Source of the DNA: Anopheles merus
Taxonomy: Eukaryota; Arthropoda; Insecta; Diptera; Culicidae
DNA length: 64,000 nucleotides
Assembly (NCBI RefSeq): GCF_017562075.2
Contig: NC_054082.1
Location: forward strand, 19,600,927 to 19,664,926
Direction: 5' to 3'
Below, piece after piece: positions 12,499 to 24,913 of the stretch. Within the stretch, counting starts at the first letter, position 1; each line of letters opens with the position of its first letter. The notes below the pieces were generated by a model that saw nothing but the letters and a program-made list of their open reading frames with translations, did not search any database and was not told the DNA's origin. A program made the translations under genes and the position numbers.

Positions 12499-13472
12499 TG
12501 ATTTGCCCCGGTCGACGTGAGTGAGACCTTCCCCGAAGTGCCGCTGCCCCTGATGCGCTTACGTACGGCGTTGAAAGGTGGTTAGTGGTTGTTGGTTTTT
12601 AGTTTGTAATAAGTTTAGCCCCTTTTGCTCGATGATGCATACATGATTGGGATTGGGAGGGGTTTACTGTTGCGCGTACGGTAAGGCTCGGGGTGGTGGT
12701 GATGGTGGGGACGAATGAAGAGCACGTGCCCGTGTGCAGCATGGTAACAAGCACGTTCACGTGGCATTATGCCGTTACAACCCACCAACGCGGGCGCTGT
12801 GTTTCACTTAAGCAACTTCTTTACAACTCGTTTAACGCGTTTAACGATACTGAAAATCATCGAACAACAGCATGCGATTGTATCTTTTTTTTATTTACGT
12901 TGCAGGGCTTAGCATGTTTTGTTATTTGGTGTTTGTTTATTTTATTCCATTTCAAGTATCTTTGTTAATTGTTCCTCGTTCTTGGAAAGCTCAGCTCCAG
13001 AATTAGGGGATGATAGTGTTGAATTTGTTTGAGGTTAAGTTAAGGAAAGTTGCGGCAAAAATTTTTCTGTTTGAATTATTTCTTTTACTTTTTCGTCATT
13101 TTATTTATTCTATAATTGAAATATCTCGTCGTATTCCTCAACCTATCCTTGTTTCATCGGTAATCGGTTGAATTGTCAAAAGCATGTTTGCTTCAATCAG
13201 TTAGGTCTACAGAATGTGAAAAATGACATACCAATCATGATCTAAGCGTGGTGCTCTTTTTATAGACTTCCCATTAACAATAATTGGTTTTCGGGATGTG
13301 AAACATTTCTCCGAAAATTGTAATCAAATGCTGTTTTAGTTCCCGAAATTTAAAAAAAAACTGTCATGTCATGCTTCTGCCAAATGTTGCACCCCAATCA
13401 ACAAAACCCTCGTTTTCTTGGAGCTAGTTAGCATCATTTGCCTGGCTAAAGTTGGTCTTGGGGGATAAATTA

Positions 13473-13496
13473 CCCCCCACCCCTCCCCTCCTCCCC
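13473..13496 (-). other. C-rich block, G-quadruplex potential on the minus strand
   Basis: Cytosine runs at 13473-13478, 13480-13483, 13485-13488 and 13493-13496 with loops of 1, 1 and 4 bases. These read as four G-runs on the minus strand. Confidence 0.45.
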
Positions 13497-15939
13497 TGCA
13501 ACCGTGAGTGGTGTGTGCAATTATGACGATTCGTTGGGACAAACAGTTGTAAGGGTTTTTCGATCTCACTACTTGCAGCCGCGAGAAACACGAAACACAC
13601 CACCGGGATAGTTGTTACCGCCTTTGATGTACTGCGAAACGAACAACCTACCTCCATCGTCCCCCCGGCCCCAAATGCATCAAATAACTGATGATAGTTC
13701 ACGTGCGGCGCTACCCTAACGTATCCCGCAACTCATCCAATCGTGACAGTAACGCACACCTTTCAGCTCGTTAGGCAGCTCGCAGGATCGCACTTTAACC
13801 CATCGGATGATAATAATATGATGCGCAGCGGAAAAGGGGCTGGGGTGGAGGAAGGAAAAATAAACTAAAAAAGCAGACACACACACACACAAAAAGCAGT
13901 TCACCAAATAACTTTTTCACCCAAGCGACAAGGCAGGGCGGCGGGCAGGGTGTGAAGGCGTAACGATGGAGCGAGCATGTATTTACTCACTGCCGGCAAC
14001 TTCGCCCCGATGGAAGGCCCTCCCCAGCAGGGCCAACACTCATTTCTTTGCTTCACTGATGCGCAGCAATATTTCGTTCTCCCTGTTTCCCCACTGCCAG
14101 TCACCGAAACTTCGCAGGTGTGGCTGTATGTGTGTGTGTGTGTGCACGCTTAGGCCTCGGGACGTACCGACAGACGCCAACTTCAGAAGACCGACTTTCG
14201 GCACGCTTCAGCTCCAACGCTTTTCTATCGCGTGCAGACGCGCGCGCGTCTCCTTTTCATCCGTAATGATGATGAGATGAGGCAACGTCAATACGCGGCT
14301 GGTTCGCACATGATGCCCACACAAATCCCCCACACTGCCCTGGCTGCCGACCCTGTGCCACTAGTTTGGATGTGTGCTTCAGCATCTGGGTGGCTTTTTT
14401 GTGTGTGCACTACTCGCTCTAGAATGCGGTAGCGAAGGTACAATCATTGCGCATCAAATTCCTTCGGCCCCTACGGGGAACCGTTTCGTTGAGTAAACAT
14501 GCATGAAAAGAAATTGAAGATACACACCACCCGTCATCACAGCTTCCAAGTTGTAGCTTCCTTTTCTTTTTACGCGGCACATACTGGTGGCAATACTGTT
14601 GCTACGGGCGTGAAGGTTTGCGAAGCCAGAATCGTCCCCTAGAAGCGGGTCCCTTTTTTGCCTTTCGCTTTAAGAACTTCCAAGTTTCTCTCCATCTCTT
14701 AGAGTCTCTCTCTCTCCCTCTGGTAGCTCTGATTGTAAGGCTGGTAAGGTAGTTGAACCTATCCCAAGGTAGACTAGCTCCACAAATGGTGCTTTGTTTC
14801 TGTTCCGGTTCCGTTTGGGTCTCGCTTCAACCCCCCTTCTACGCCTTATGGTCGCATGTGAGTAGTTGCTTTTGCTTAGATTACCGCACGGGGCGCGTTG
14901 TTGACGGACGAAAGATAGTGGAAGCAGCAATTGACTCGTGACGGAGGTACCCTGGGCACAACAAATGAGAAATGAAGTCGGCAAGCCAAGAATGGCCCCC
15001 CTGGTTCCAGCTCACTCGCAAGCCGCATTCAAAGTTCATTGAATCCGCACTCGCCGGACGCGTGGAGAGAACGGGAGTGCCGAGCGAAGCCACTGCCCAT
15101 TCGGGATGATGATATCGTTTGGAAAAATACACATTCCGTACCTCCAACACCCCTCCATCCCATCCAACCGCCGGCACCTCAATTTGATCGTCCACGAGAA
15201 TCAGCTTCACTACTCTGCGGCCGAAGGTATGGAGCCACTTTTACTTCCATCACATTGCCGAACCCGTTGCCCTGGCTGCCATATATGCGGGTGTGTGTGT
15301 GTGTGTATGTGTTTGTGTCTGTGGTTGTGTGCCGCACGTGTTCATCTAGTCACGAGTGCCACTATTTGCTTAGCAGCGAGACGTTTCCGCTGCTGCGCTG
15401 CCTGCGGTGTATGCGCCCCGCAAATATTGCTGAATAGATCTTGGACGCGACGGTTCCTTCATCACTCCCCCCCTCCCTCCACCAGACGTTCGCTCTGATA
15501 TTAGAAAGCAAGCGATAAAGCCTCCACGATACCAAGCGAGGGGAAAGGATTTGGGAAATGGGGGACAACGCCCACACAGTCGAGCCGCGCATGAGGACGG
15601 TGGATATTGAAATAACTCAAATTCATTCCACACAGCACACACACTGGTGGCCTGCATCGCCGTTGCCGCCAGTTGACGGTGAAATGCATTTTTATCAAGC
15701 AAACCAACCGTACCGACCTGTACACCACCACCACCGTCGTCTGCTGATGATGCACAACCCCCCACGTCATGTTTAATGTCACACCGGGTTGAATTTGCAA
15801 CTGCCTCGCTCACACACTCCGGTGCGATGGTATGATTGCATGAATGCTGCCGGAGCTGCCAATGACTCCCAAGCTCGTTGGGTGAGTTTTATGGGCGGAA
15901 GGTTTGAATATTGCAGCCCTTCCAACCCCTCCCCCCGTG

Positions 15940-16214
<275 letters not shown>

Positions 16215-16849
16215 TGCCAGCGAGCTGCTTTACAATCAATCAGCGCAGGCAAGCGATAAATGGTGGGAAGCGAGAGTCGGCTGGTTATGCACGCTCGCTT
16301 GCGTTTTGGCATCCTTTTCAAAGTCAATTTTCACTCAACAACTCTCCCGAACGTACGGCGGTGGGGGAAAATATGAACCAACGAGCTGTGTGCTGGCAGG
16401 AAAGTTTGCGAACTGCATGAAAGAAATAGCAAGCACACGGGAGGAGGTGGAGGTAAAATAACCAACCGTAGTCTCTTTTCTACCGCTTCGCCCGTGAATT
16501 TGGGCCGCCAGTAATGAACCTTTGGGTGCATGCGGAAGTGAACAGGTTTATTTTTTTCGGTAGGATTAAAAAAGTTTCAATTGATTTATTATTCTTCCCA
16601 GCTCAGCACATCCCCCCCCCTTCACCGCACTCCGTAATCGTTGGAGTTTTCTTTGGGGTGTACTTTTACGGGTGCAGGTGCGGGGGGGGGGGTTTCCTTG
16701 CTTTGAGTTCCATACTCTTTTAACTTTAACGCTTTCATCCTCTGCTGTTGTGCATATACCTGTCGTTGAGTGGAAGTGACTTTTTACAAGTCAGTTTCCG
16801 TTCGTTGCTCAGTGCCACAGATGATTTTTGTCTTGTTGTTATTGCAATG

Positions 16850-16872
16850 CTCTCTCTCTCGCTCTCTCTCTC

Positions 16873-16911
<39 letters not shown>
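16850..16911 (+). repeat. (CT)n microsatellite
   Basis: About 60 bp of CT with G and T interruptions in the first third and a pure second half. Confidence 0.9.
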
Positions 16912-16913
<2 letters not shown>

Positions 16914-17180
16914 CTGGTTCTTTATTTCATTGCACCGATAAAGTAGAGTCTCTTTTTGTACTTACCGAAAAGAGACTTGCTTAAGTTACCGTAAGCTTAC
17001 CTTTTTTCGTCAAGTGAATGGTTAGAGCTCCACTGAGCTGAAATTATTATACATTATTTAACTTTCTTATGTTACACTTCTTTAATTACCTGCCCTTTTA
17101 CGGGTCACGCAATCTCATGCAGCAGCTACAATACAACATTTCCCTCACCTTAATTAAGTTTAATACTTGCTCAGCTCTTC

Positions 17181-17205
17181 TGTGTGTGTGTGTGTGTGTG
17201 TGTGT
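17181..17205 (+). repeat. (TG)n microsatellite
   Basis: About 25 bp of pure TG. Confidence 0.85.
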
Positions 17206-18622
17206 CCTGAAAGTGAAATTACTATACACAAAAAAGTGCACAACACCGAATTGATAGATTACCCATCGGAGTCAAGTCATATAATTACCAGCGCAATCTG
17301 GGCGGAATGGGATGGGGGTGCTCAAGTGTCGAGTGCAGTGCGTCCGGTCCCGGCCTCGCGTAAATTATGTTTGCATTTCCCGAATGCAATCATCTGATGA
17401 GCCAAGTGGTTATTTATTAATTTTTAATTAACATGCGTAAAATTGAATCAATACACATTGTGGCATGGACGGCTGCGCGCGTGTGTGTGTGTCAGTTTAT
17501 ATGCAAAAGAAAACACAGAAACAGAGAAAACATACACATCGCCCCGATCCGCGGGTATGAGTGAGTTGCGAGTAGCACCATTAACCAACATCACTGATTT
17601 TCTCCTTCCTGATTGCACACCACTCACACATTTTCAACAATGGAGTTCCATCGGAATTGTTTTTTTTTTTTCTCAAGTGTGGAAAACAATGGAGCATGTT
17701 ATTATCATTTGTTGCTAGGGGGGTAGCATTGTGTTTTGTGGCTTATTTGCAGTAAATGCCTTTCCACAAATTTGAAGCGTTTGGTTTGGTAGGTAATCGT
17801 GCGATTTAATTTCACATTTTCATCCTTTTAATAAAGTGCAATGTGTTTTGAGTTCATTTGTTTGTTTGTTCAAGGCTTTTTATTTCCTGTAAATTACTCG
17901 ATTAAAGCCTTTCTTTTCCCCTTGTCACAAGAAATATAGTTGGTCATCACACTACAAATAATCGTTAGCGAGAATCGAGGCCATGCTGGCCGGCACAGAG
18001 AGATAAACTGAATGGTACAGGGACGTCGCACGAACCTCCAACAAAAAGCGTCCCTTAACTTATAAACGAATGTACACATACACAACACAAGTAGGGAGAA
18101 CAAGAAACAGGAAGAGACTGCACGACACTCAAAGGCACGTTCAGAAAATGGATTGCTTTGGAAGGCTGGAATGCTCCTCAGCCCCATCATTGCCCACAAA
18201 GAAATGAAAGAAACAGCCACAACAACAAGAAATATAACAACAAAAACACTCAAAATAAACCGAGCAAGTAAAGGCGAAAGCAAAAAACACCTCATTCCAA
18301 TTTCCGCCCGCCCTGCCGCCCAGGGCCGCCACGTTCGCTCGTGCACGAATTGGTCACATCTGAATCGCCGGCCAGAATTAGATATGAAGCTAATCCTTTT
18401 TCTGTTGTCCCACAAATTGTTGCCCCCGGCTTCGTCTTCAGCTCACTACTCCACTTTTTGCCACCCCTCCGGGGCGGTTGGCGCATTCCACCGAGACCAA
18501 CCACGTGTACGTACGTACCCGTGGCCGAAAGCGACCAGGCGCCTCCATCGTGCGCGGTGTGTCGTTCCTGTGGCGTTCCTTGAGCTTGCTTTTGCTAGCC
18601 GGGTTTTGTAAGAAATAGAAAC

Positions 18623-18778
18623 ATGCTTCCTTCCACTGCACGTGTGCTGTTGGCCCTTTCCCTTCCCCTCCTGACGCTCTCGAACTCCCTTGGCGCTTTT
18701 GCCATTGGTTGCCATGGCTTGTACAAACCGGTCGCTCCGGTGCGGGGAGACGAGCGGCTTCGCGGGGAAGGATATTAA
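18623..18778 (+). CDS. Short ORF (51 codons) with a signal-peptide-like N-terminus; hypothetical
   Basis: ATG at 18623 in a good context (AAAC before the ATG), stop TAA at 18776-18778. The N-terminus has one basic residue (R7), a hydrophobic core at residues 8-19 (VLLALSLPLLTL) and small residues at A25-F-A27, which would suit signal peptidase cleavage after A27. That would leave a 24-residue product with one cysteine (C30) and several charged residues. I do not recognise the product. It lies in klg intron A/B on the same strand. It could be a small secreted peptide gene, an alternative first exon, or a chance frame in pyrimidine-rich DNA. No expression or conservation evidence is available. 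Confidence 0.2.
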   Translation: MLPSTARVLLALSLPLLTLSNSLGAFAIGCHGLYKPVAPVRGDERLRGEGY

Positions 18779-19046
18779 ATGTTTTGTGCTATTTACACCC
18801 GAAGAAAATGGAAAGAAATTGAACCGTTTGCTTTTGAAACGGTGCGCTTTGCCGTACGGTGGGATGCCGTGCTCCCGTTACGAACACGTTGTGTGTGCCG
18901 ATTGCTTCTACAATATCATCCTACCCCACCAGGCACCGACGGAGGTCGCATTTGATGTGCAATCATGTGGCTGAAAGGCACAGGCTGACACAGGTACAGA
19001 TTGTACAAAACGGTGGAAACAAAACTTTTAACTGCCGTCTCGTCAA

Positions 19047-19064
19047 CCCCCCCCCCCCCCCCCC
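19047..19064 (+). repeat. C18 homopolymer run
   Basis: Eighteen consecutive cytosines. Length is likely to be unreliable in sequencing. Confidence 0.9.
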
Positions 19065-20577
19065 ACCAACGGATGATCCGGAGCTGACGGACGACTGTGG
19101 AGTGAGGGGATACGCTCCTGCCGGGCGTCGACGAGAGCACGGAACTTTTGCTCATCCACCTTCCGGTTTTGCCGATGCAGCTCGCTACATTTATCCACAT
19201 CCGTACGTTTCCGTTTGCACCACACCACACCTCACACACACCCGCACCGGTTGTAGCAACATCCAGCGGTACACCGGGGGTCGGTTGACACCAGATTTCA
19301 TTCACCACTCAGTCCCCCGGCGGTCGGGATAGCGGCAGGATGATCTTTTTAATAATTTATAAACTTCCACCGAACACATCAGGCAGACCGGCGAGAGCGA
19401 AAAACATCATTCAGGGAGACTTTTTTGTTTTGTTCGGTGACCTCACTTTTCCTGCCACATCGCCACCTCGCTCTTTGATGCCCGTCCCCGTCTAGGTTGG
19501 TTAGTTAGTGTTTGCTTCTCGCACATCCGGAGCAATTCGCTCGTCGAGCAAAAGTTGCTGGCAGGAACACGGATACACACCAAAAAGTTCTTGCTTCAAA
19601 CTTATCTGATGCGTTGATAGTGGGTGCGACAAACAGCAACGAAAGAGTTGCATGTGTTTCATCGGAGGGCAAGAAAAAAGGGAATGCTTCTTTGTGGAAA
19701 GACTGGTACACCAGTTAGCGTACTGATATTGATGTGAAAATGGGAGAAGCTACGACTTGAGCTTGAACTATTCTTCGATCATCCTTCAATACACCGGCTG
19801 TTTTAATTTGGAGAGCATACGGTGATGGGACCACCGCAGTTTGGTTGTTTTATTTCCCATTAGCTTGCAAACCCATTACTGTACTTCATTCTCCGCTACT
19901 ACTTCTACTGCACCACGCTCAGGCTCGCGTGGTGAATAATCAATATTCGAATTGCATACCAAGACAAACACCGTGGCCGCCCATTCTCGCTGGTCGCCGT
20001 GGATCGTGCGCCCTATGTGTGGTTCATCTTGTGCCGGTTCCCATTGCAGCCAGCTGGTCAGTTGATTCCATTTGGTCCGATTTTCTCCGCGTGCTGCGAG
20101 AACAGCAAACAACAAAGGGTGGCGGAAAAGAAGAAATGAAAACTTTGCAAAACACATCTTTTCGTTACCGCCTGGCCGGAAGGGACACCCAAATTGCTGG
20201 CGCGGTGCTAGCCACAGCCCAGTGTAAACCACAGCCAACGTTCGCCAGCGTTTGGGCGGTGGTGGTGGTGCGGACGGTGCCTCACGTGTAGTACAAGTGC
20301 ATCTCCTTCCCCCATTGCCACTTTCTCGCCCCAAAACCGAAATGGTTGGTCAGTTGAGTTAGGTTCACCAAACCCCAAAAGTATGGCTGGGCAGAATGAC
20401 ATAAACACTCACACTCACACTCACACACAGCTTGTGGGGCTAACCAATGGCAAAACACGCCTGCTATGCAATAACCAGAACACAGCACACACATACAGAC
20501 ACACAACCTACAAATTGCATTGCAATGGTCAAGTACTGCGACCTGGGGCTGGAAAATGTTGCTGTACGCCGCTCTTA

Positions 20578-20635
20578 GTCTCTCTCTCTGTCTTTTCTCT
20601 TTCTCTTTCTCTTTCTCTTTCTTTCTTTCTCTCTT

Positions 20636-20681
<46 letters not shown>
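20578..20681 (+). repeat. (CT)n/(CTTT)n compound pyrimidine tract
   Basis: About 100 bp made only of C and T apart from one G near its start, mixing CT, CTTT and CTCTTT units. Confidence 0.92.
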
Positions 20682-22246
20682 TGATCATTATTTACCGAGT
20701 GGGAGTAGAAGAAAGATTCCAAAGCAACCTAGAACCGGAAATGAAAAGTACATGTGTAAAATGGTGGTACCATAATTCATAATTTACAATTTCCCAACGA
20801 CCCACCCACCAACAGCAAGGGGTGAGGAGGGGGGGAGGGGTGGGGAGGAAATGGCACAACCACAAAGAAACACATTTTTGCTGCCTCGTGGTCGGTCAGT
20901 CGCCTGCGGACAGGCGAAGGTGGTAAACACTAATCTCGGGGAATAGTTTTGGCTTTCGGGTTGAGCTGGTACAGATGATCGTTACGATGAGCGTGGGTTG
21001 TGGTAAACGAAACAAAATGCAATGAGAGAGAGAGAGGGGAGAGGGATAGAGCGCAAAAAATGCCCTAACGATCGCAATGAGTGGTGCTCGTGTATGTGTG
21101 TGTATGTTTGGACAAGAACGCTAGCCTGGGGCAGAGCTTTTGGTGCAGAAACTTCACGTACGGCCCTGCAAATAATATCTGAAAATGAAGAAAAGTGGAC
21201 ACACCGTCCCCTTCTCACCTCGCTCCATTCCGGAAACTGAAGGAAAAAGGGCAACCATCGTTCCGAGCAAACCAATGGGCTAGTAGTGCGCGTTTGGTAG
21301 ATGATGTTTTAAATTGAATGCTGTTTCTCTGTCGCTGGCTCTTTTGTATGATGGCCCGAAAGCTCGCCCGAAGACGCCCGGGGCAGACTGCAGCTGCCCG
21401 GGAGGACGTGCTGCGCTGGGAAAAAGTCAATGGATTGAATGAACTTTTCGGTGCAGCATAAAACCCCGTGCGCGTCTGTGTAGTGTGTGTGTGTATGTAT
21501 GAGCGTGATGTGGTACGGTGCGATAAGTAGGTTCAGCACCGACAACTTTCCTGCCCCAAAAACGGCATGCGAAGGAACGGCACACTTTGGCCACCTTCAT
21601 GCCCATTTTCTTGGGAACGTGGGAAATGAAGTGGAAGTTTATTAATAAGCTTTTTCTGATTGCACTGACAGCTAGCAGCGCATATGCGATGGGTGGAGGT
21701 GGGATCGTTTATTGTAAACTTCCCAACGGCACGTTTCCAATACAACGCATTTGTTGTGAGAGGGGGAAAAGCGAGGTAATTGGTGCAGAGATGCATCGCT
21801 TGATGAAAGTTTACCGGTTTTGGGGAGAAAGATTTTGCAAGATTTGTTATGCAAAGTTTCGCATACATTTGGAATGTGCAGTCGGTGTGGGAGCGTTGAT
21901 CTGATGGCGCTGTGCTACGGGAATAAACTGCATTGGGAATGGAATGGGCCCCACACAGGAACACGTGCTGGGATGGAGGTGTTTAGGAATGGAGCACTGA
22001 AAAGGAGTTTCAAACACTTCAGTCCAGATTTTAGTGAAAACTTCAAGTCTCGTATAGCAAGGAATGGCTATGTAACTTCGTGGTATTTAATAACGTCTCG
22101 AAAGCTTGTACTGGCCGGTATAACTGCGTAGGTCGTTATGCCAAATAGAAGAAGTAAAAAATTTACAAGAATACAGACCACACCATTAGTATTTAATCCA
22201 ATTTTTCTTCAGCTATGATCGTTATTTGAAAGATCTAGGATGCAAC

Positions 22247-23829
22247 AAGAAGGGAGATAGGTTGGACTGCAACAAATACAGGAGTATTACGGAGTTGAAT
22301 ACCGCCTATAAAATACTCTCCCTGATCCTTTAGGATCGTCTTGCCCCGCACGTCGAGTATAACGTTAGTGTAACTAATCTTGAAATGATTCTTCGAGGTA
22401 CATTTTGACGATCAGAAGCATTAAGTTATTTATTAATATATTTATTTACCTTTTTCACTTTCGTCATAACTACCTGTTTGTAATTCGTTATCCCCATGTG
22501 TTGTAAGATGTCAATTTCAGTTAGGTCCATTGTTAGCCAATGTATTGAAAAATCGAGAATAGTTATGAAGGCCAGTCTAGGCTAAATGACGTAATTAAAC
22601 AAATATGAATATTAATATAATAGTCGGAAGCTATCAAAAAGGATTTCGTAACGTAAAATCAACCACTGATCAGATCTGCACCATGCGGCGGATTTTGGAG
22701 AAGATGGCTTAATACAGACACGACACATACCATCTCTTCATTGACTTCAAACCCGCATATAGCATAGCATATGCGTGATAGCATAGCCAGGGTAAAACGG
22801 TATGACGCTATGAGCTTGGAATGATGGTGAAGGTAGATGGAAACCCCTCAGGACCTTTTGCTATCACCAAAGGTCTACGCCAGGTGGACGGGCTTGCCTG
22901 TCTCCTATTCAACCTGGCGCTAGAGAGGGCCATCCGCGACTTGAGGGTGGAGACCATGGGAACCATCTTCTATAAGTCAACCCAGATTCTGGAATACGCT
23001 GATGATATAGACATCATTGGTCTGCAGTTCTCGTATGTAGCAAAAGCCTGTCAAGGGATCTGGCGGCAGAGAACCTCGTATTGCAGATAATCAAGACAAA
23101 GACCAAACTGATGGTGGCAATATCAGCGGTCTTATAAATAAATAATCAGAATATATGTAGGCGTGACGTACAGATAGGTGAACGCACTTTTGAAGTCGTC
23201 TCAGAATTCACCTATCTTGGGTCAAAGGTCAGCAACGATAGCATGGACAATAGCATGGTTGTTGAGTTGCGCGCAAGGATGCTGGCTGCCAACCGTCCAT
23301 TCTACAGCCTGAAAATCAGTTCACCTCAAAGAACCTGTCGCGACGGACGAAGCTGGGACTATATAGTACCCATATAGTACCGGTACTCACATACGCCTCT
23401 GAGACATGGACACTGTTGAAATCTGAAGAAATCCTCTTAATCTTGTTCGAGAGGGAGATGCTCAGAAGGATACTTGGCTCCGTGTGTGTGAAAGGACAAT
23501 GTAGGAGCCGCTATAATGACGAGCTGTGCGAGATGTACGGCGACCTCACTGTCGTGTAGCGTATCAAGCTCGCCAGGATCCGGTGGGCTGGTCATGTTGT
23601 ATGCATGGAAACGGACGACCCAACCCCGTAAAGTCTGTTTAGGCCTGTCCACAAGGACAGAGGAGGCGTTGTAGACTCAAACTGAGGTGCCAAGATAGCG
23701 TGGAGGCGTCCGCCATTAAGGCCGGGATAACGGTCTGGCAGACGAAGGCGCGAGACCGTGAGCGGTTTTGGACACTCCTGAGGCAGGCCAAGACTGCAAA
23801 GTGGTTGTAGCGCCGGATAAGTAAGTAAG
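22247..23829 (+). mobile_element. Degenerate, 5'-truncated non-LTR retrotransposon (LINE) reverse-transcriptase fragment
   Basis: Conceptual translation, allowing frame changes, shows reverse-transcriptase landmarks in the right order: a KKGDRLD block (from 22247), a YQKGFR...STTDQI block (from about 22632), FIDFK (near 22735), a GLRQ...GLACLLFNLALE block (near 22872), the catalytic YADD box at 22995-23006, a TYLGSKVSND block (near 23212), YASETW (near 23393), IRWAGHV (near 23578) and a basic C-terminus ending at TAG just before 23810. The 3' end carries three TAAG units (23818-23829), like the short tandem tails of several LINE clades. It is dead: in-frame stops at 22331, 22710, 23557 and 23629, frameshifts near 23060 and 23320, a deletion near 22820 and an AT-rich insert at 22358-22619. 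Clade is unresolved. Confidence 0.88.
22358..22619. mobile_element. 262-bp AT-rich insert inside the LINE fragment; unclassified
   Basis: The reverse-transcriptase reading runs up to a HVE codon triplet at 22349-22357 and resumes in a IVGSYQ segment from 22620. The intervening 262 bp have no reading frame related to the enzyme and are AT-rich. TATAA follows the left junction (22358-22362) and recurs at the right junction (22616-22620), which could be a target-site duplication. I found no terminal inverted repeats. It may be a small nested non-autonomous element or simple divergence. Confidence 0.4.
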
Positions 23830-24890
23830 CAACGGTTGGAGAGGTACATATGAGATCATATGATCAGAAACCGATAGTTTCTTGATAGTTAACATTTCAA
23901 GAAAACGGATGCTCAAAATGCCATCCTTGTTACGAAAAAGATTGAACTTTGTTGTAGCTTCTATTGTGCGAATAATAGGTAGACATTTCAATGACGAAAA
24001 AAAAAACAAACAAATTCCTCGATGCTATACTAATAGTCCCACATAGGTACACAATAGCTCAATCACGTATAGGTTGTAATATACCCACAATAGCCTTTTC
24101 ATATTCATCGATCAATTTAAGATGTAATGTTAAATGCTCAGTAAGCACACATCTAGTTTGACCACCAAACAAACCAATGAGGAGCTTATTTCGAACCCAT
24201 CGTGCTATAATATAACGCCGCCAATGTATACATATTTTAAAAACATCGAAATAAATTAACTAAATTAACTGCTGTAGCTACTACTGTAGCGAACTATTAA
24301 CAGTTTTGAGATTCTTTTTATTAGATGGAACATGTATGGTTAGTGATCCACGACCGATAGGAGCCTATGGCGTATATTTTTATATTTTTATTATGAAATA
24401 CAAGCTTCAAAAAACATTATACAATTCAACACTATGTTTCGCCGTCGGCTCTTTTGCTCCCCGCAAAAGTGCCCATTGTGCAAAGCTGAGCTGCCTTTTG
24501 ATTGAGTGTTCAACTTTAGCCCTCTAAAGTTGTGATTAAATTTTTACGTACCCAATCAACATCTGGCAAATGTTGCGCGCACAATGCCACAGCGAGCGAA
24601 ACCTTATCGTATCACAGCCCGCCAGCCGGATTGAAAGCGCCGTTTTTTTTTAGGGAGGGTTATGAAATGACACAGTGTGAAACGCAACGAGCAGCCGAAC
24701 GAGCGAACCGTTTCATGCAGAGCAGCGCCAAGAGCTTCACGAGCGCCATTATAATAGCTATCATATTAGTTTTAATAAAATTTTATGCAAATTTTTCCGC
24801 TAAATTTATGTTCCTTTACCCGCATCCACCCGTTGTCTTCGGCCTCACTCGATTTCACTACCCCCTTAAGGGTGTCTTTCTTGCGCGCTC

Positions 24891-24913
24891 GTGTGTGTGT
24901 GTGTGTGTGTGTA
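24891..24913 (+). repeat. (GT)n microsatellite
   Basis: About 22 bp of pure GT. Confidence 0.8.

Noticed and set aside
14881..15210. A 109-codon minus-strand frame without repeats
   Set aside because: No recognisable domain, an equally long overlapping frame on the other strand, and no splice or conservation evidence.
17572..17596. A 10-base match to the start of a miR-285/miR-29-like sequence (TAGCACCATT)
   Set aside because: Similarity stops after ten bases and no hairpin partner is present nearby.
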